Part shown: in pieces, positions 8,999-17,797 of the stretch
Layout of the letters: each line of letters begins with the position of its first letter
How positions within the stretch are numbered: position 1 is the stretch's first letter
DNA from: Saccharospirillum mangrovi
GTDB taxonomy: Bacteria > Pseudomonadota > Gammaproteobacteria > Pseudomonadales > Natronospirillaceae
Direction: 5' to 3'
DNA length: 64,000 nt
NCBI RefSeq assembly: GCF_003367315.1
Contig: NZ_CP031415.1
Location: forward strand, 2,540,001-2,604,000
Translations under genes and position numbers: made by a program
Notes under the pieces: generated by a model
The model's database searches: none
What the model was told of the DNA's origin: nothing
What the model saw: the letters and a program-made list of their open reading frames with translations, nothing else

Positions 8999-11545
8999 AT
9001 GAAGACCCAACTGCCGATACTGGCGCTGACAACGGTGCTGGTCAGCACCGCCGCTCAGGCCGATCTGATTTTCAGCGAGTACATCGAAGGCTCGTCGAAC
9101 AACAAAGCACTGGAATTGACCAACACCGGCGCCAGCGCCGTCGATCTGTCCGAATACCGCATCGAACTCTATTCCAACGGCAATCTGAACGTGCAATCCG
9201 GGCTCAACCTGAGCGGCACTCTGGCCGCCAGCGACGACTATGTGATTGCCAACAGCAATGCCGTCAGCGCCATTCTGGATGTCGCCGACATCACCAGCGC
9301 GGTGACCAATTTCAACGGCAACGACGCCCTGGTGCTCAAACACAATGGCGTGGTCGTGGATCGCATCGGTCAGGTCGGTAACGCCGACTACTACGGCGGT
9401 GAAGTCACGCTGGTGCGCAAAGCCGGCATCACCCAGGGCGATCCGCAATACGACACCGCCTTTGACCCGGCCGAACAATGGGACAGCTACCCGCAAAACA
9501 CCTTCGCCTATCTGGGCGACGCTGGCACCGACAACGGTGACGGCGGCGACCCGACACTGGCGCAATGCGGCGACGCCATGACGTTGATTTCCGCCATTCA
9601 GGGCAGCGGTTCAAGCTCGCCGTTAATCGGTCAGAGCGTCGCCATCGAAGCCATCGTCGTCGCCGAACTGCAGGGCAGTAACGAGATGAGCGGCTTCTTT
9701 GTGCAGGAAGAAAACGCCGATGCCGACGGCGACGCCAGCACCTCAGAAGGCCTGTTTATTTACGCCAGCACACCAATGGTGTCGGTCGGCGACAAGGTCG
9801 TCGTCAACGGCCAGGTCGACGAATACTTCGGGCTGACGCAATTGAACCAGATTGCCGGTATCGAGATTTGCGCCAGCGGCCAGACGCTGCCCAGCGCGGC
9901 CGGTCTGAGCCTGCCACTGGCCGAGCTGAACGATCTGGAAGCGGTGGAAGGCATGCGCGTCAGCTTCAACCAGATTCTGACCGTGAACGAGGTCTACCAA
10001 CTCGGCCGCTACGGCGAATTCATGATCGGCAACGGCCGTCGCTATATCCCGACTGAAGTCGCCGCGCCGGGTGCACCAGCCATCGCCGTTGCCGAGGCCA
10101 ATGCCTTGAATGCGCTGCTGGTCGAAGACGGCATCAGCAGTCAGAACCCCGATCCGCTGATTTTCCCGGCGCCGGGTCTGTCGGCGTACAACAGCCTGCG
10201 CATCGGCGACACCCTGCCCGGCCTGACCGGCGTGCTGAACTACGGCTTCGGCGCTTACAAAGTGATTCCGACGGTCACGCCGACCTTCCTCGGCACCAAC
10301 CCGCGCACGCTGGAACCGACCGCCACCGTCGGCGCCAACCTGCGTCTGGCCAGCTTCAACGTGCTCAATTATTTCAACGGTGACGGCCTCGGCGGCGGCT
10401 TCCCGACCGACCGTGGCGCCGAAACGCCGCTGGAACTGGAACGCCAGCAGGCCAAGCTGATTGCCGCGCTGGAAGCCTTGGATGCCGACGTCATCGGCCT
10501 GATGGAAATTGAAAACGACGGCTTCGGCGCCACCAGCGCCATCGCCCAGTTGACCGAAGCGCTGAACGCCACCCAGATTCCCGGCGAGGAATACGATTTC
10601 GTCGCCCCGGGCGTCAGCCAGATTGGCACCGATGCCATTGCCGTTGGCCTGCTGTATCGGCCGGAAGTGGTTTCGCCGGTTAACATGGCGCGCATTCTCG
10701 ACAGCAGCAATTCACCGCTGGACGACGAAGGCGAGCCGCTGTTCATCGACGATCTGAACCGGCCGGCGCTGGCGCAAAGTTTCGAACACGCCGCCAGTGG
10801 CGACCGCTTCACCGTGGTGGTCAACCACTTCAAGTCGAAGGGCAACGGCAACTGCGCCGACTTCGACGACTGTGAGTCCAGTGACCTGCAAGGCGCCTAC
10901 AACGGTGCCCGCACCGCCGCAGCCCAAGCCATGGTCGCCTGGCTCGCCGGCAACCCGACCGGCGTTGCCGATGCCGACGTACTGATCATGGGCGACCTGA
11001 ACGCCTATTCCATGGAAGACCCGGTGCAGACATTGGCCGACGGCGGTTACCACTCACTGAAAGCCAACGGCGAATACTCCTACGTCTTTGACGGCGCCAG
11101 CGGCAACCTCGACCACGCTCTGGCAAGCGCCAGCCTGGCCGCCAAAGTGCTGGATGTGCAGGACTGGCACATCAACACCGACGAACCGCTGGCGCTGGAT
11201 TACAACACCAACTTCAAGTCCGCCGGCCAGATTGAAAGCTTCTACGCGCCGACGCCCTATCGCTCGTCCGACCACGACCCGGTGGTGATCGATCTGGCGA
11301 TGAACGCGCCGCCCGTGGCGCACTTCAAGGTGTACAAGATTCTGTTCTGGTACCTGTTCATCAGCGACAGCCACGACCCGGACGGTTACCTCACCGCCCA
11401 GGATTGGCGGATTGGCAACCTGACCTTCAGTGGCGATTGGAAACTGCTGTCCGTCAGCCAGGTGAAACGCCAGCACAGCCGTGACGTCACCCTGACCGTC
11501 ACCGATAACGACGGCGCGACCGACAGCCGCACCAAACGGCTGTAA
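8999..11545 (+). CDS. ExeM/NucH-type extracellular endonuclease with lamin-tail domain
   Basis: An 848-residue secreted nuclease. A signal peptide (MKTQLPILALTTVLVSTAAQA) leads directly into a lamin-tail domain (LIFSEYIEGSSNNKALELTN). A middle OB-fold-like region follows. Then comes an endonuclease/exonuclease/phosphatase domain with ASFNVLNYFNGDG, IGLMEIENDG, VVNHFKSKGNG, IMGDLNAYSMEDP and SSDHDPVV, which supply the metal and catalytic residues. The C-terminal about 90 residues look like a PKD/Ig-type module (DSHDPDGYLTAQDWR). ExeM in Shewanella degrades extracellular DNA for nutrition and biofilm remodelling. Start chosen for the GAGGGAA site and the signal peptide. A 250-bp upstream gap contains one isolated CTGTCAC half-site but no convincing Pho box. 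Confidence 0.93.
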   Translation: MKTQLPILALTTVLVSTAAQADLIFSEYIEGSSNNKALELTNTGASAVDLSEYRIELYSNGNLNVQSGLNLSGTLAASDDYVIANSNAVSAILDVADITSAVTNFNGNDALVLKHNGVVVDRIGQVGNADYYGGEVTLVRKAGITQGDPQYDTAFDPAEQWDSYPQNTFAYLGDAGTDNGDGGDPTLAQCGDAMTLISAIQGSGSSSPLIGQSVAIEAIVVAELQGSNEMSGFFVQEENADADGDASTSEGLFIYASTPMVSVGDKVVVNGQVDEYFGLTQLNQIAGIEICASGQTLPSAAGLSLPLAELNDLEAVEGMRVSFNQILTVNEVYQLGRYGEFMIGNGRRYIPTEVAAPGAPAIAVAEANALNALLVEDGISSQNPDPLIFPAPGLSAYNSLRIGDTLPGLTGVLNYGFGAYKVIPTVTPTFLGTNPRTLEPTATVGANLRLASFNVLNYFNGDGLGGGFPTDRGAETPLELERQQAKLIAALEALDADVIGLMEIENDGFGATSAIAQLTEALNATQIPGEEYDFVAPGVSQIGTDAIAVGLLYRPEVVSPVNMARILDSSNSPLDDEGEPLFIDDLNRPALAQSFEHAASGDRFTVVVNHFKSKGNGNCADFDDCESSDLQGAYNGARTAAAQAMVAWLAGNPTGVADADVLIMGDLNAYSMEDPVQTLADGGYHSLKANGEYSYVFDGASGNLDHALASASLAAKVLDVQDWHINTDEPLALDYNTNFKSAGQIESFYAPTPYRSSDHDPVVIDLAMNAPPVAHFKVYKILFWYLFISDSHDPDGYLTAQDWRIGNLTFSGDWKLLSVSQVKRQHSRDVTLTVTDNDGATDSRTKRL

Positions 11546-11567
11546 CACCGCCGCGTCGAAACAAACC

Positions 11568-11594
11568 AAGGGCTGCCACTGGCAGCCCTTTTTT
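11568..11594 (+). terminator. Rho-independent terminator after the ExeM-type gene
   Basis: Stem AAGGGCTGCC-ACT-GGCAGCCCTT followed by four more T. Confidence 0.92.
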
Positions 11595-11603
11595 ATGACG
11601 AAA

Positions 11604-11643
11604 TTGTCACCAAAGCGTCACGTCATTGTCGTCCTGCTGTCAC
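11604..11643 (+). promoter_or_regulatory. PhoB box array, left copy
   Basis: Four 7-mers lie at exact 11-bp spacing: TTGTCAC-caaa-GCGTCAC-gtca-TTGTCGT-cctg-CTGTCAC. This matches the known PhoB box design (CTGTCAT repeats, 4-bp spacers). It lies upstream of a truncated copy of the plcP start and, further on, of the chemotaxis transducer gene. Confidence 0.78.
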
Positions 11644-11650
11644 CCAGCCT

Positions 11651-11752
11651 GCCTTGCCCTGACTCTGCCATGGGAGACTGAGCCATGACCCAACGTCGCG
11701 TACGCGCTGTGTTCATTTCCGATATTCACCTCGCCAACCCCAACAGCCAGGT
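11651..11752 (+). repeat. 102-bp direct repeat, left copy (plcP ribosome-binding site and first codons)
   Basis: Base-for-base identical to 14229-14330. It contains the GGGAGACTGAGCC leader, the ATG and codons 1-22 of the downstream metallophosphoesterase gene, plus the first two bases of the next codon. Upstream of the identical block the copies remain recognisably related but diverged. Downstream the left copy runs into unrelated AT-rich DNA. Confidence 0.95.
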
Positions 11753-11759
11753 CGAATGA
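11685..11759 (+). pseudogene. Truncated 5' copy of the plcP-like gene
   Basis: Reads MTQRRVRAVFISDIHLANPNSQVE and then stop. The first 23 residues equal the N-terminus of the intact gene at 14263. After the repeat ends, the frame runs into TGA. It is a remnant created by insertion of the following segment and still carries a Pho box and ribosome-binding site. Confidence 0.9.
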
Positions 11760-12093
11760 TTGCCGAACTCATAATTGAGTCTTACCTACATACTGGCAGC
11801 GATAAGCGGACCGTCGCTCAGGAAGCCAGCAAGATGAATACGCCTTGAATGCCCGCAAAAACGTGCTTCACTTTTAAATCAGACGATAGACCCTCTGCCA
11901 TTAGCCTGATGAGGGTAAAAGTTATTCTTGGTGACGAATTAGCCACCACAAAAGCTCGCACATCAATTTATGTGAACGCAAGTTAGGTTACCGAGTGTTA
12001 TTAAGAACGACCCGAAGGCGCATAAAGACACACCTCTTTGCAGCTGATCTTGATGACTTAAAAGTAAACAAGCCCCACATAAAGGTTACTAAC
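11760..12093. other. Non-coding AT-rich stretch before the chemotaxis gene
   Basis: No convincing ORF. A weak hairpin ACCCTC...GAGGGT occurs at 11890-11916 without a T-tail. A GTTAGGT heptamer lies at 11982. No clear promoter was found, so transcription could come from the left Pho-box promoter or from an unrecognised internal one. Confidence 0.5.
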
Positions 12094-13938
12094 ATGTTAA
12101 AAAACCTGTTAGCAAAAATATCAGGTGGTAAGCAAATCACTATCGCCAAAGATGATTGGGTCAATGCTCAAGGTCAACTCGACGCATTAACTCGTTCACA
12201 AGCCATCATTGAGTTTGACTTACATGGCAATATTTTAATGGCCAATGACAACTTCTTGAACGCCTTAGGTTATTCGTTAGAAGAAGTTAAAGGCCAACAC
12301 CACAGCATTTTTGTCGATAACGCCTACCGTAATAGCCAAGCATACAAGGATTTTTGGGCCAGACTACGCAATGGTGAATTTCAAAGTGGTGAGTACTGTC
12401 GCTACTCGAAAAACGGTCAGGCAGTTTGGATTGAGGCTAGCTACAATCCTATTTTTGATGCCAACAAAAAACCCTACAAAATCGTAAAATTTGCCAGTGA
12501 TATCACCGCGAAGAAACTGCAAAATAGCGATTATGAAAGTCAACTAGAAGCCATATCCAAATCTCAAGCGGTCATCTCATTTAAACTGGATGGCACCATA
12601 CTTTCGGCAAATGACAATTTCTTAAACGCGCTTGGCTATACGCTCAATGAAGTGCAAGGTAAGCATCATCGTTTGTTTGTCGATTCCGAATACCAAAAAT
12701 CTGACGAGTATCGCAACTTCTGGGATAGACTGGCTAAGGGCGAACATTTTGTTGGTCGTTTTCCACGCGTTCATAAAAGCGGTAAAGTCATTTGGATACA
12801 AGCCAACTATAGCCCTATTTGTGACCCAACCGGTACGCCTTATAAAGTAGTGAAATTCGCCACGGATATTACGGCTGAAGTCGAAGCCGAACAACAGCTT
12901 CAACTGACCGTTAGCCAGGTGAACTCGGCCATTGATGCCGCGGTTAATAATGACCTTACCCAACGAGTGGCAACGGCAGACAAATCCGACATGATGCTCA
13001 GTATCTCAGAAGGCGTAAACTCCCTGCTTGATACCATGACAGAGATCATCATCAATATTAAAAATGCATCCGATGCTGTGTATAACGGTGCTCGTGAAAT
13101 CTCCAAAGGCAACACAGACCTTTCTAACCGCACTGAGCAACAAGCTTCTAGTCTGGAAGAAACAGCGTCTAGTTTGGAGGAGCTAACCACTACTGTTCGC
13201 CAAAATGCAGACAATGCCAAAGAGGCTAACAACTTGGCATCCAATGCAGTAGCAATCGCCTTGGATGGAGGTCACTTAATAGAAAACGTGGTGAAAACCA
13301 TGGACTCCATCAATGAATCCTCACAAAAAATTGCGGATATCATTGGCATGATTGATGGAATTGCTTTTCAAACCAATATCCTAGCACTTAACGCTGCGGT
13401 TGAGGCTGCTCGAGCGGGCGAACAAGGGCGAGGCTTTGCGGTTGTTGCATCGGAGGTAAGAACCTTAGCGCAACGCTCAGCGAATGCGGCAAAAAACATT
13501 AAAGATCTCATCTCCGAGTCAGCGGAGAAAATCAACAATGGTAATGAGCTGGTCAATAAATCCGGTGATACCATGCGAGAGGTCGTGACTGCGATCAAGC
13601 AGGTCAATGATATTATGACTGAGATCGCCAGCGCGTCTGCAGAACAATCAACCGGGTTGGATGAAATAGATAAGGCCGTCAGCCAAATGGATGAAATGAC
13701 TCAACAAAACGCCGCGCTTGTTGAAGAAGCTGCAGCGGCCTCTGAAAATCTATTAAGCCAAGCAGATCTATTAACCAATAATGTAAACCAATTTGCACTG
13801 ACCGAGAGCAATCATACTTCTCACAGCATTAAACCCATAGCGCATACAAACGCCAAAAAATCATCACCTAAACATGCTTCTGTGCACCCATTAACGTCCA
13901 ACGCTATCGCGATTAACAGGCCAAAACCGTCACTGTAA
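12094..13938 (+). CDS. Cytoplasmic methyl-accepting chemotaxis protein with two PAS domains (BdlA-like)
   Basis: A 614-residue chemotaxis transducer without membrane segments. Two tandem PAS/PAC modules (about 30-145 and 150-265) each contain the repeated pattern [11 protein letters not shown]...EV.G.HH..FVD and end in [10 protein letters not shown] or [15 protein letters not shown]-like linker ([17 protein letters not shown]) follows. Then comes a signalling domain with the conserved hairpin tip [20 protein letters not shown] and [20 protein letters not shown], which binds CheA/CheW. The layout equals BdlA of Pseudomonas aeruginosa, a biofilm-dispersal sensor, and related redox/energy sensors. 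No CheB/CheR pentapeptide tail is obvious. Start 12094 is preferred over an upstream in-frame GTG at 11995 because of AAAGG before it. Codon use is foreign to the neighbourhood. Confidence 0.92.
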   Translation: MLKNLLAKISGGKQITIAKDDWVNAQGQLDALTRSQAIIEFDLHGNILMANDNFLNALGYSLEEVKGQHHSIFVDNAYRNSQAYKDFWARLRNGEFQSGEYCRYSKNGQAVWIEASYNPIFDANKKPYKIVKFASDITAKKLQNSDYESQLEAISKSQAVISFKLDGTILSANDNFLNALGYTLNEVQGKHHRLFVDSEYQKSDEYRNFWDRLAKGEHFVGRFPRVHKSGKVIWIQANYSPICDPTGTPYKVVKFATDITAEVEAEQQLQLTVSQVNSAIDAAVNNDLTQRVATADKSDMMLSISEGVNSLLDTMTEIIINIKNASDAVYNGAREISKGNTDLSNRTEQQASSLEETASSLEELTTTVRQNADNAKEANNLASNAVAIALDGGHLIENVVKTMDSINESSQKIADIIGMIDGIAFQTNILALNAAVEAARAGEQGRGFAVVASEVRTLAQRSANAAKNIKDLISESAEKINNGNELVNKSGDTMREVVTAIKQVNDIMTEIASASAEQSTGLDEIDKAVSQMDEMTQQNAALVEEAAAASENLLSQADLLTNNVNQFALTESNHTSHSIKPIAHTNAKKSSPKHASVHPLTSNAIAINRPKPSL

Positions 13939-14176
13939 CCTCAGCTCGATAATGACGAGGATAGTTGGGTGAATTTTTAAATAGCATGAAATCGATTTTT
14001 GGGCAGAGGCGATGGCCTACAACACTGACTACAAGTCCGCGCCTCAAGTGACGTGTTTTTATGCCCTTACACTTGCCTGTCCGCAGACCAAAATCGCGTC
14101 AATCTACAACTAAGCATGCCGCCCCGCACCTACCTCACGGACATAAGCCCGGCGAATACTGGCATAGATGTCACCG
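13939..14176. other. Non-coding region after the chemotaxis gene
   Basis: About 240 bp without a supported gene, repeat or terminator. Base composition drifts from AT-rich toward that of the chromosome in its right half. Confidence 0.5.
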
Positions 14177-14216
14177 TATTCATCAAAGCGTCATGATGTT
14201 GTCACCCTAGCTTCAT
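14177..14216 (+). promoter_or_regulatory. PhoB box array, right copy (plcP promoter)
   Basis: Four 7-mers at exact 11-bp period: TATTCAT-caaa-GCGTCAT-gatg-TTGTCAC-ccta-GCTTCAT. They lie about 45 bp before the plcP start. They are homologous to the left array at 11604-11643 but diverged, while the spacing is kept. Confidence 0.75.
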
Positions 14217-14228
14217 CCGCCCTGCCTA

Positions 14229-14330
14229 GCCTTGCCCTGACTCTGCCATGGGAGACTGAGCCATGACCCAACGTCGCGTACGCGCTGTGTTCATTTCCGA
14301 TATTCACCTCGCCAACCCCAACAGCCAGGT
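14229..14330 (+). repeat. 102-bp direct repeat, right copy
   Basis: Identical to 11651-11752. It provides the functional ribosome-binding site and first 22 codons of the intact metallophosphoesterase gene. Confidence 0.95.
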
Positions 14331-15063
14331 GGATTTGCTGGCCGACTTTCTGAACAACACCGACACCGACTACCTCTACTTGCTCGGCGACATCGTCGAC
14401 CTGTGGAAGCTCAGCACCCGCAAAGGCCGCTGGCACAAACACCACGAATCGATCCTCAAACTGATTCTGGCGAAAGCCAAAGCCGGCACCGAAGTGGTGT
14501 ACGTGCCTGGCAACCACGATCCGTTTTTCCGCCACTTTGCCGACACCCATCTCGGCCCGGTGCGCGTTGAACACGAAGCCATTCACACCGCTGCCAGCGG
14601 CGAGCGTTACTTGCTGCTGCACGGCGACCGCTTCGATGACGACATCTACTGCGGCCATTTCTGGTGGCACATTGGCGAATGGCTGTACGAAACCGTGGTC
14701 ACGCTGAACCGCCATTTGAACCGACTGCGTTCGTGGTTGGGCAAATCGTACTGGTCGCTGCCTGGCGCGTTGAAAATGCGCTCGAAAAAAGCCCGCGCTT
14801 ACATCGAAAGCTTTGAAGACAAGGTGATCAGCTACGCCCGCGAACAAGGCGTTCAAGGCGTGGTGTGCGGTCACATTCATCAAAGCAAACTGCGCATCGA
14901 CGACGGCTTCGTTTACGCCAACGACGGTGACTGGGTAGAAAGCTGCTCAGCGCTGCTGGAGCATCAGGACGGCAGCTTGGAATTGCTCGAAGTCCCGCAC
15001 GCTCAGACCGGCACGCATCTGCATCCGTCGCCGAGCTGGCGCGCACCGGCGGCTCACAGCTGA
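14263..15063 (+). CDS. plcP: PlcP-like metallophosphoesterase (LpxH superfamily), phosphate-starvation lipid remodelling
   Basis: A 266-residue calcineurin-fold hydrolase of the LpxH/COG2908 superfamily. Metal-binding motifs are SDIHL (13-17), LLGDIVDLWKL, VPGNHDPFF, LLHGDRFDDD and GHIHQ. The WSLPGALKMRSKKARAYIESFE and YANDGDWVESCSALLEH segments resemble what I recall of PlcP. PlcP is the phospholipase C that removes phospholipid head groups under phosphate limitation so diacylglycerol can feed phosphorus-free lipids. The Pho-box array upstream supports this over a housekeeping LpxH role. A glycosyltransferase partner (Agt) is not adjacent. The 5' end is duplicated at 11685. Symbol is inferred by family and regulation. 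Confidence 0.75.
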   Translation: MTQRRVRAVFISDIHLANPNSQVDLLADFLNNTDTDYLYLLGDIVDLWKLSTRKGRWHKHHESILKLILAKAKAGTEVVYVPGNHDPFFRHFADTHLGPVRVEHEAIHTAASGERYLLLHGDRFDDDIYCGHFWWHIGEWLYETVVTLNRHLNRLRSWLGKSYWSLPGALKMRSKKARAYIESFEDKVISYAREQGVQGVVCGHIHQSKLRIDDGFVYANDGDWVESCSALLEHQDGSLELLEVPHAQTGTHLHPSPSWRAPAAHS

Positions 15064-15079
15064 TTGCGACCGCAAACAA

Positions 15080-15106
15080 AAAACGCGCCCAAAGGCGCGT
15101 TTTTTG
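15080..15106 (+). terminator. Bidirectional terminator between plcP and cysE
   Basis: Stem ACGCGCC-CAAA-GGCGCGT embedded between A- and T-runs, suited to both converging genes. Confidence 0.9.
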
Positions 15107-15122
15107 TGGCTCGAAAATCCGT

Positions 15123-15917
15123 TCAGCCACCGCTGTTGGCGGAGCGATCCGAATCTTCGATTGGCGCAAAATCGGCATCGCTCAGTTTCGGCACTTCCAG
15201 CGCTTTGTAACTGGCGTCGAGGCGTTTCATCGACTTGCACATCTGATCGATGCGTTCGTCCTGAGCGTGAATGTGATCAAGCAGCGCCTTGATGGCGTGT
15301 GCGGTCGGGTCGGGCATTGACGACACACCGTAGGCATCAAAACCCATCTTGTCGGCCAGCGCTTGCTGTTCTTCGCTGAACGGCAGCACTTTCTCACCGT
15401 TCTGTTTAACGATGCGACCGGGCACGCCGACCACCGTCGCCGATTCCGGCACTTCTTTGGTCACCACCGCATTGGAACCGATGCGCGCGTTGCGACCGAC
15501 GGTAAACGGGCCGAGCACTTTGGCACCGGCACCAACGATGACGCCATTTTCCAGCGTCGGGTGGCGCTTGCCTTTTTGCCAACTGGTGCCGCCCAGCGTC
15601 ACGCCTTGATAAATGGTCACGTCGTCGCCGATTTCGGCGGTCTCACCAATCACCACACCCATGCCGTGGTCGATGAAAAAACGCCGGCCGATTTTGGCGC
15701 CAGGGTGAATTTCAATGCCGGTCATCCAGCGCGACACCAGCGACAACCAACGCGCCAGCGTTTTCAGATTCCAACGCCACAGGCGGTGATTCAATCGATG
15801 AAACAGCACCGCGTGCAGACCGGGGTAATTCAGCAGCACTTCAAACCAGTTACGGGCTGCCGGGTCCCGGTCAAAGACACTGCTGATGTCTTCCTTCACA
15901 CCTTTAAACATATTCAA
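15123..15917 (-). CDS. cysE: Serine O-acetyltransferase
   Basis: Makes O-acetylserine from serine and acetyl-CoA, the entry to cysteine synthesis. The 264-residue protein has the helical N-terminus ([19 protein letters not shown]) and then the left-handed beta-helix of hexapeptide repeats. The active-site segment is [20 protein letters not shown], with catalytic His-Asp, and it ends at GVPGRIVK. The C-terminal tail of about 75 residues after the helix is longer than in minimal forms. It overlaps the stop of trmJ by an ATGA junction and so is translationally coupled. A second possible Met lies two codons in. Confidence 0.95.
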   Translation of the reverse strand: MNMFKGVKEDISSVFDRDPAARNWFEVLLNYPGLHAVLFHRLNHRLWRWNLKTLARWLSLVSRWMTGIEIHPGAKIGRRFFIDHGMGVVIGETAEIGDDVTIYQGVTLGGTSWQKGKRHPTLENGVIVGAGAKVLGPFTVGRNARIGSNAVVTKEVPESATVVGVPGRIVKQNGEKVLPFSEEQQALADKMGFDAYGVSSMPDPTAHAIKALLDHIHAQDERIDQMCKSMKRLDASYKALEVPKLSDADFAPIEDSDRSANSGG

Positions 15918-16696
15918 CGCTTCCTCAGCGATTTGTCGACCTGGGTCAGAAAGCCACGCAAAATATTGGCTTCCACCTCGTCGGGCTGGGCTCGCAAAAT
16001 GAGCCGACGCACTTTATTCATCAAGGTCCGGGGGTTAGTGGGGTCGAGGAAATCGACTTCAACCAGGGTTTTCTCCCACGCCTGGAACAGGCCTTCTAAT
16101 TGGTCGGCGCGCGCCGGCGGCTGATCCCAGTCAACGCCCCAAGGCCCGGCCGGACGCGGCTCGTTCACCAGCGCACGCATGCGCAGTTCGTACGCCAGCA
16201 CTTGCACCGCCTGCGCCAGATTCAACGACGAATAATCCGGGTTGGCCGGGATGTTCACGTGATAGTGACAACGCGCCAGTTCTTCGTTGGTCAGGCCCGA
16301 TTTTTCACGGCCAAACAGCAGCGCGATTTTGGAACCGGCCGGATGATCGGCTACCCGGTCGGCCAGCTGGCGCGGATCGAGCATCGGCCAGGGCAAAGAG
16401 CGTGATCGCGCGGAAGCGCCAACCACCAAGCCGCACTCGGCAATGGCGTCGTCCAGCGATTCGACAATCTGGGCGTTATCGAGCACATCCTGCGCGCCGG
16501 ATGAACGGGCGTAGGCTTCGTCGGACGGAAAATCGTTGGGCGACACCAGCGCCAGATCGCTCAAACCCATGGTTTTCATCGCCCGGGCGGCAGCGCCGAT
16601 GTTGCCGGAATGGGAAGTGTGCACCAGCACCACGCGGATGGCGCTGAGATCAAGCTCGGAATGGGCAGAGACAGTGGCCGGTTGCGGCTCGGACAT
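15914..16696 (-). CDS. trmJ: tRNA (cytidine-32/uridine-32 2'-O)-methyltransferase
   Basis: SPOUT-class methyltransferase acting on position 32 of the tRNA anticodon loop. In the 260-residue protein, motif 1 is [22 protein letters not shown]. The SAM-binding trefoil-knot segments are [20 protein letters not shown] and [22 protein letters not shown]. It is divergent from suhB and followed by cysE, the same order seen in many gammaproteobacteria (suhB / trmJ-cysE-iscR). iscR is not present after cysE here. Confidence 0.95.
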   Translation of the reverse strand: MSEPQPATVSAHSELDLSAIRVVLVHTSHSGNIGAAARAMKTMGLSDLALVSPNDFPSDEAYARSSGAQDVLDNAQIVESLDDAIAECGLVVGASARSRSLPWPMLDPRQLADRVADHPAGSKIALLFGREKSGLTNEELARCHYHVNIPANPDYSSLNLAQAVQVLAYELRMRALVNEPRPAGPWGVDWDQPPARADQLEGLFQAWEKTLVEVDFLDPTNPRTLMNKVRRLILRAQPDEVEANILRGFLTQVDKSLRKR

Positions 16697-16926
16697 GAAA
16701 AAACTTCCTGCTGAGTTCGAAGAAACTGCTTAAAGAACGCGCTGATTCCCGCTATTATACGCGCCCTTTTTCCGGAAGGCTGCCCTGCGGTTTTCCGACG
16801 CGCTGTTTAACAACCCCGTTTTGCGGAATGTCCTGACCGTCCGCCGGCCTTTGAGTTCCCGATTCAGGGATCCGGGCCGGTCCGTGTACGGTCGGGTCGT
16901 CATTGAGTGGAAGTGAGAAGACAAGC

Positions 16927-17676
16927 ATGCAACCGATTCTGACCATTGCCTTACGCGCGGCCCGCGCTGCGGCCGACAAACTGAGTTACACCCTGGCAAA
17001 CATCGACTCCCTGACGGCGGAAGGCGACAGCCGCGAGACGGTGTTCGACAAAGCCATCGAAGACGCCGCCTGGCGCGCTCGCAAAGCCATCCGCAAAGCC
17101 CACCAACGCCATCACATCGACTGCCTGCAAATTGGCCGCGACGAAAGCCGCGATTACGACGGCGAATCAGTCTGGCAAATCAACATTATCAGTGGCGAAG
17201 CCAACTACCGCACCGGCTATCCCGGTTATCTGATCAACATCAGCTATTACCGTTCCGACCGCATCGAAGCCGTCGCCCTGCTCGACCCGGCAAGCGGTGA
17301 CGAATTCGGCGCGATGCGTGGCCGTGGTGCTCAGTTGAACGAGCGTCGCCTGCGTGTTGCCAACGTCAGTCTGGACTCGGCGCTGGCGGCCATCGAAGCG
17401 ACCGACATGACCGAAACCGCGCGTTGGTCTGAACGCGTGGCCGGTGTTCGCGTGACCGGCTGTGGCTTGCTGAGCCTGGCGAATCTGGTCGCCGGTCGGG
17501 TGCAACTGGCTTACGCCGACAATCTGAACGCCATCGATTTTGCCGCTGCCAGCCTGCTGTTGCAGGAAGCCGGCGCACTGTCTGGCGACCGCAACGGCGG
17601 CCCGGCCAGCGCCAAAAAAGGCGAACTGCTGGCGGCCGCGCCGAAAACCTTCAAGCAGTGGCTGGCAGCGCACTGA
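16927..17676 (+). CDS. suhB: SuhB orthologue with degenerate inositol-monophosphatase active site
   Basis: A 249-residue protein aligning end to end with SuhB: QPILTIALRAARAAADKL at the start, GAQLNERRLRV in the middle and DFAAASLLLQEAG near the end. It lies divergent to trmJ exactly as in E. coli. The catalytic metal site is largely gone. The EESG motif reads RDES, and IDPLDGTTNF reads INIISGEANY, so the two Asp ligands become Asn and Ser. Only the Asp of the later WD-x-AA motif survives (IDFAA). SuhB is also a part of the NusA/B/E/G antitermination complex on rRNA operons, independent of phosphatase activity. A structural-only role is therefore the likely function. Confidence 0.85.
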   Translation: MQPILTIALRAARAAADKLSYTLANIDSLTAEGDSRETVFDKAIEDAAWRARKAIRKAHQRHHIDCLQIGRDESRDYDGESVWQINIISGEANYRTGYPGYLINISYYRSDRIEAVALLDPASGDEFGAMRGRGAQLNERRLRVANVSLDSALAAIEATDMTETARWSERVAGVRVTGCGLLSLANLVAGRVQLAYADNLNAIDFAAASLLLQEAGALSGDRNGGPASAKKGELLAAAPKTFKQWLAAH

Positions 17677-17797
17677 TTGCGCGTTCGGCCGACATACGTC
17701 ACTGCCCAACAGACATAAGTCACGTCGAGCCGGTTGCGTCACAGAACCGTCTCGACGCCATGCTATAGTGCCCCGCTCATTCAGCGGGGACTGACCC

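Larger units (their letters stand above)
11753..14330. mobile_element. AT-rich insert between direct repeats, carrying a chemotaxis transducer
   Basis: About 2.6 kb of DNA that interrupts plcP after codon 22 and restores it with a second promoter and 5' end at its right side. The insert is visibly AT-richer than the GC-rich flanks. Its single gene uses codons such as TTA, AAA and ATT far more than its neighbours. No integrase, transposase or terminal inverted repeat is present, so the mechanism is unclear. Site-specific integration that duplicates the gene start, or recombination with a related chromosome carrying its own plcP promoter, both fit. Confidence 0.7.

Noticed and set aside
11982-11988. 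GTTAGGT heptamer upstream of the chemotaxis gene as an integron attC site
   Set aside because: It fits GTTRRRY, but no partner RYYYAAC or inverted-repeat body was found at a suitable distance on either side of the insert.
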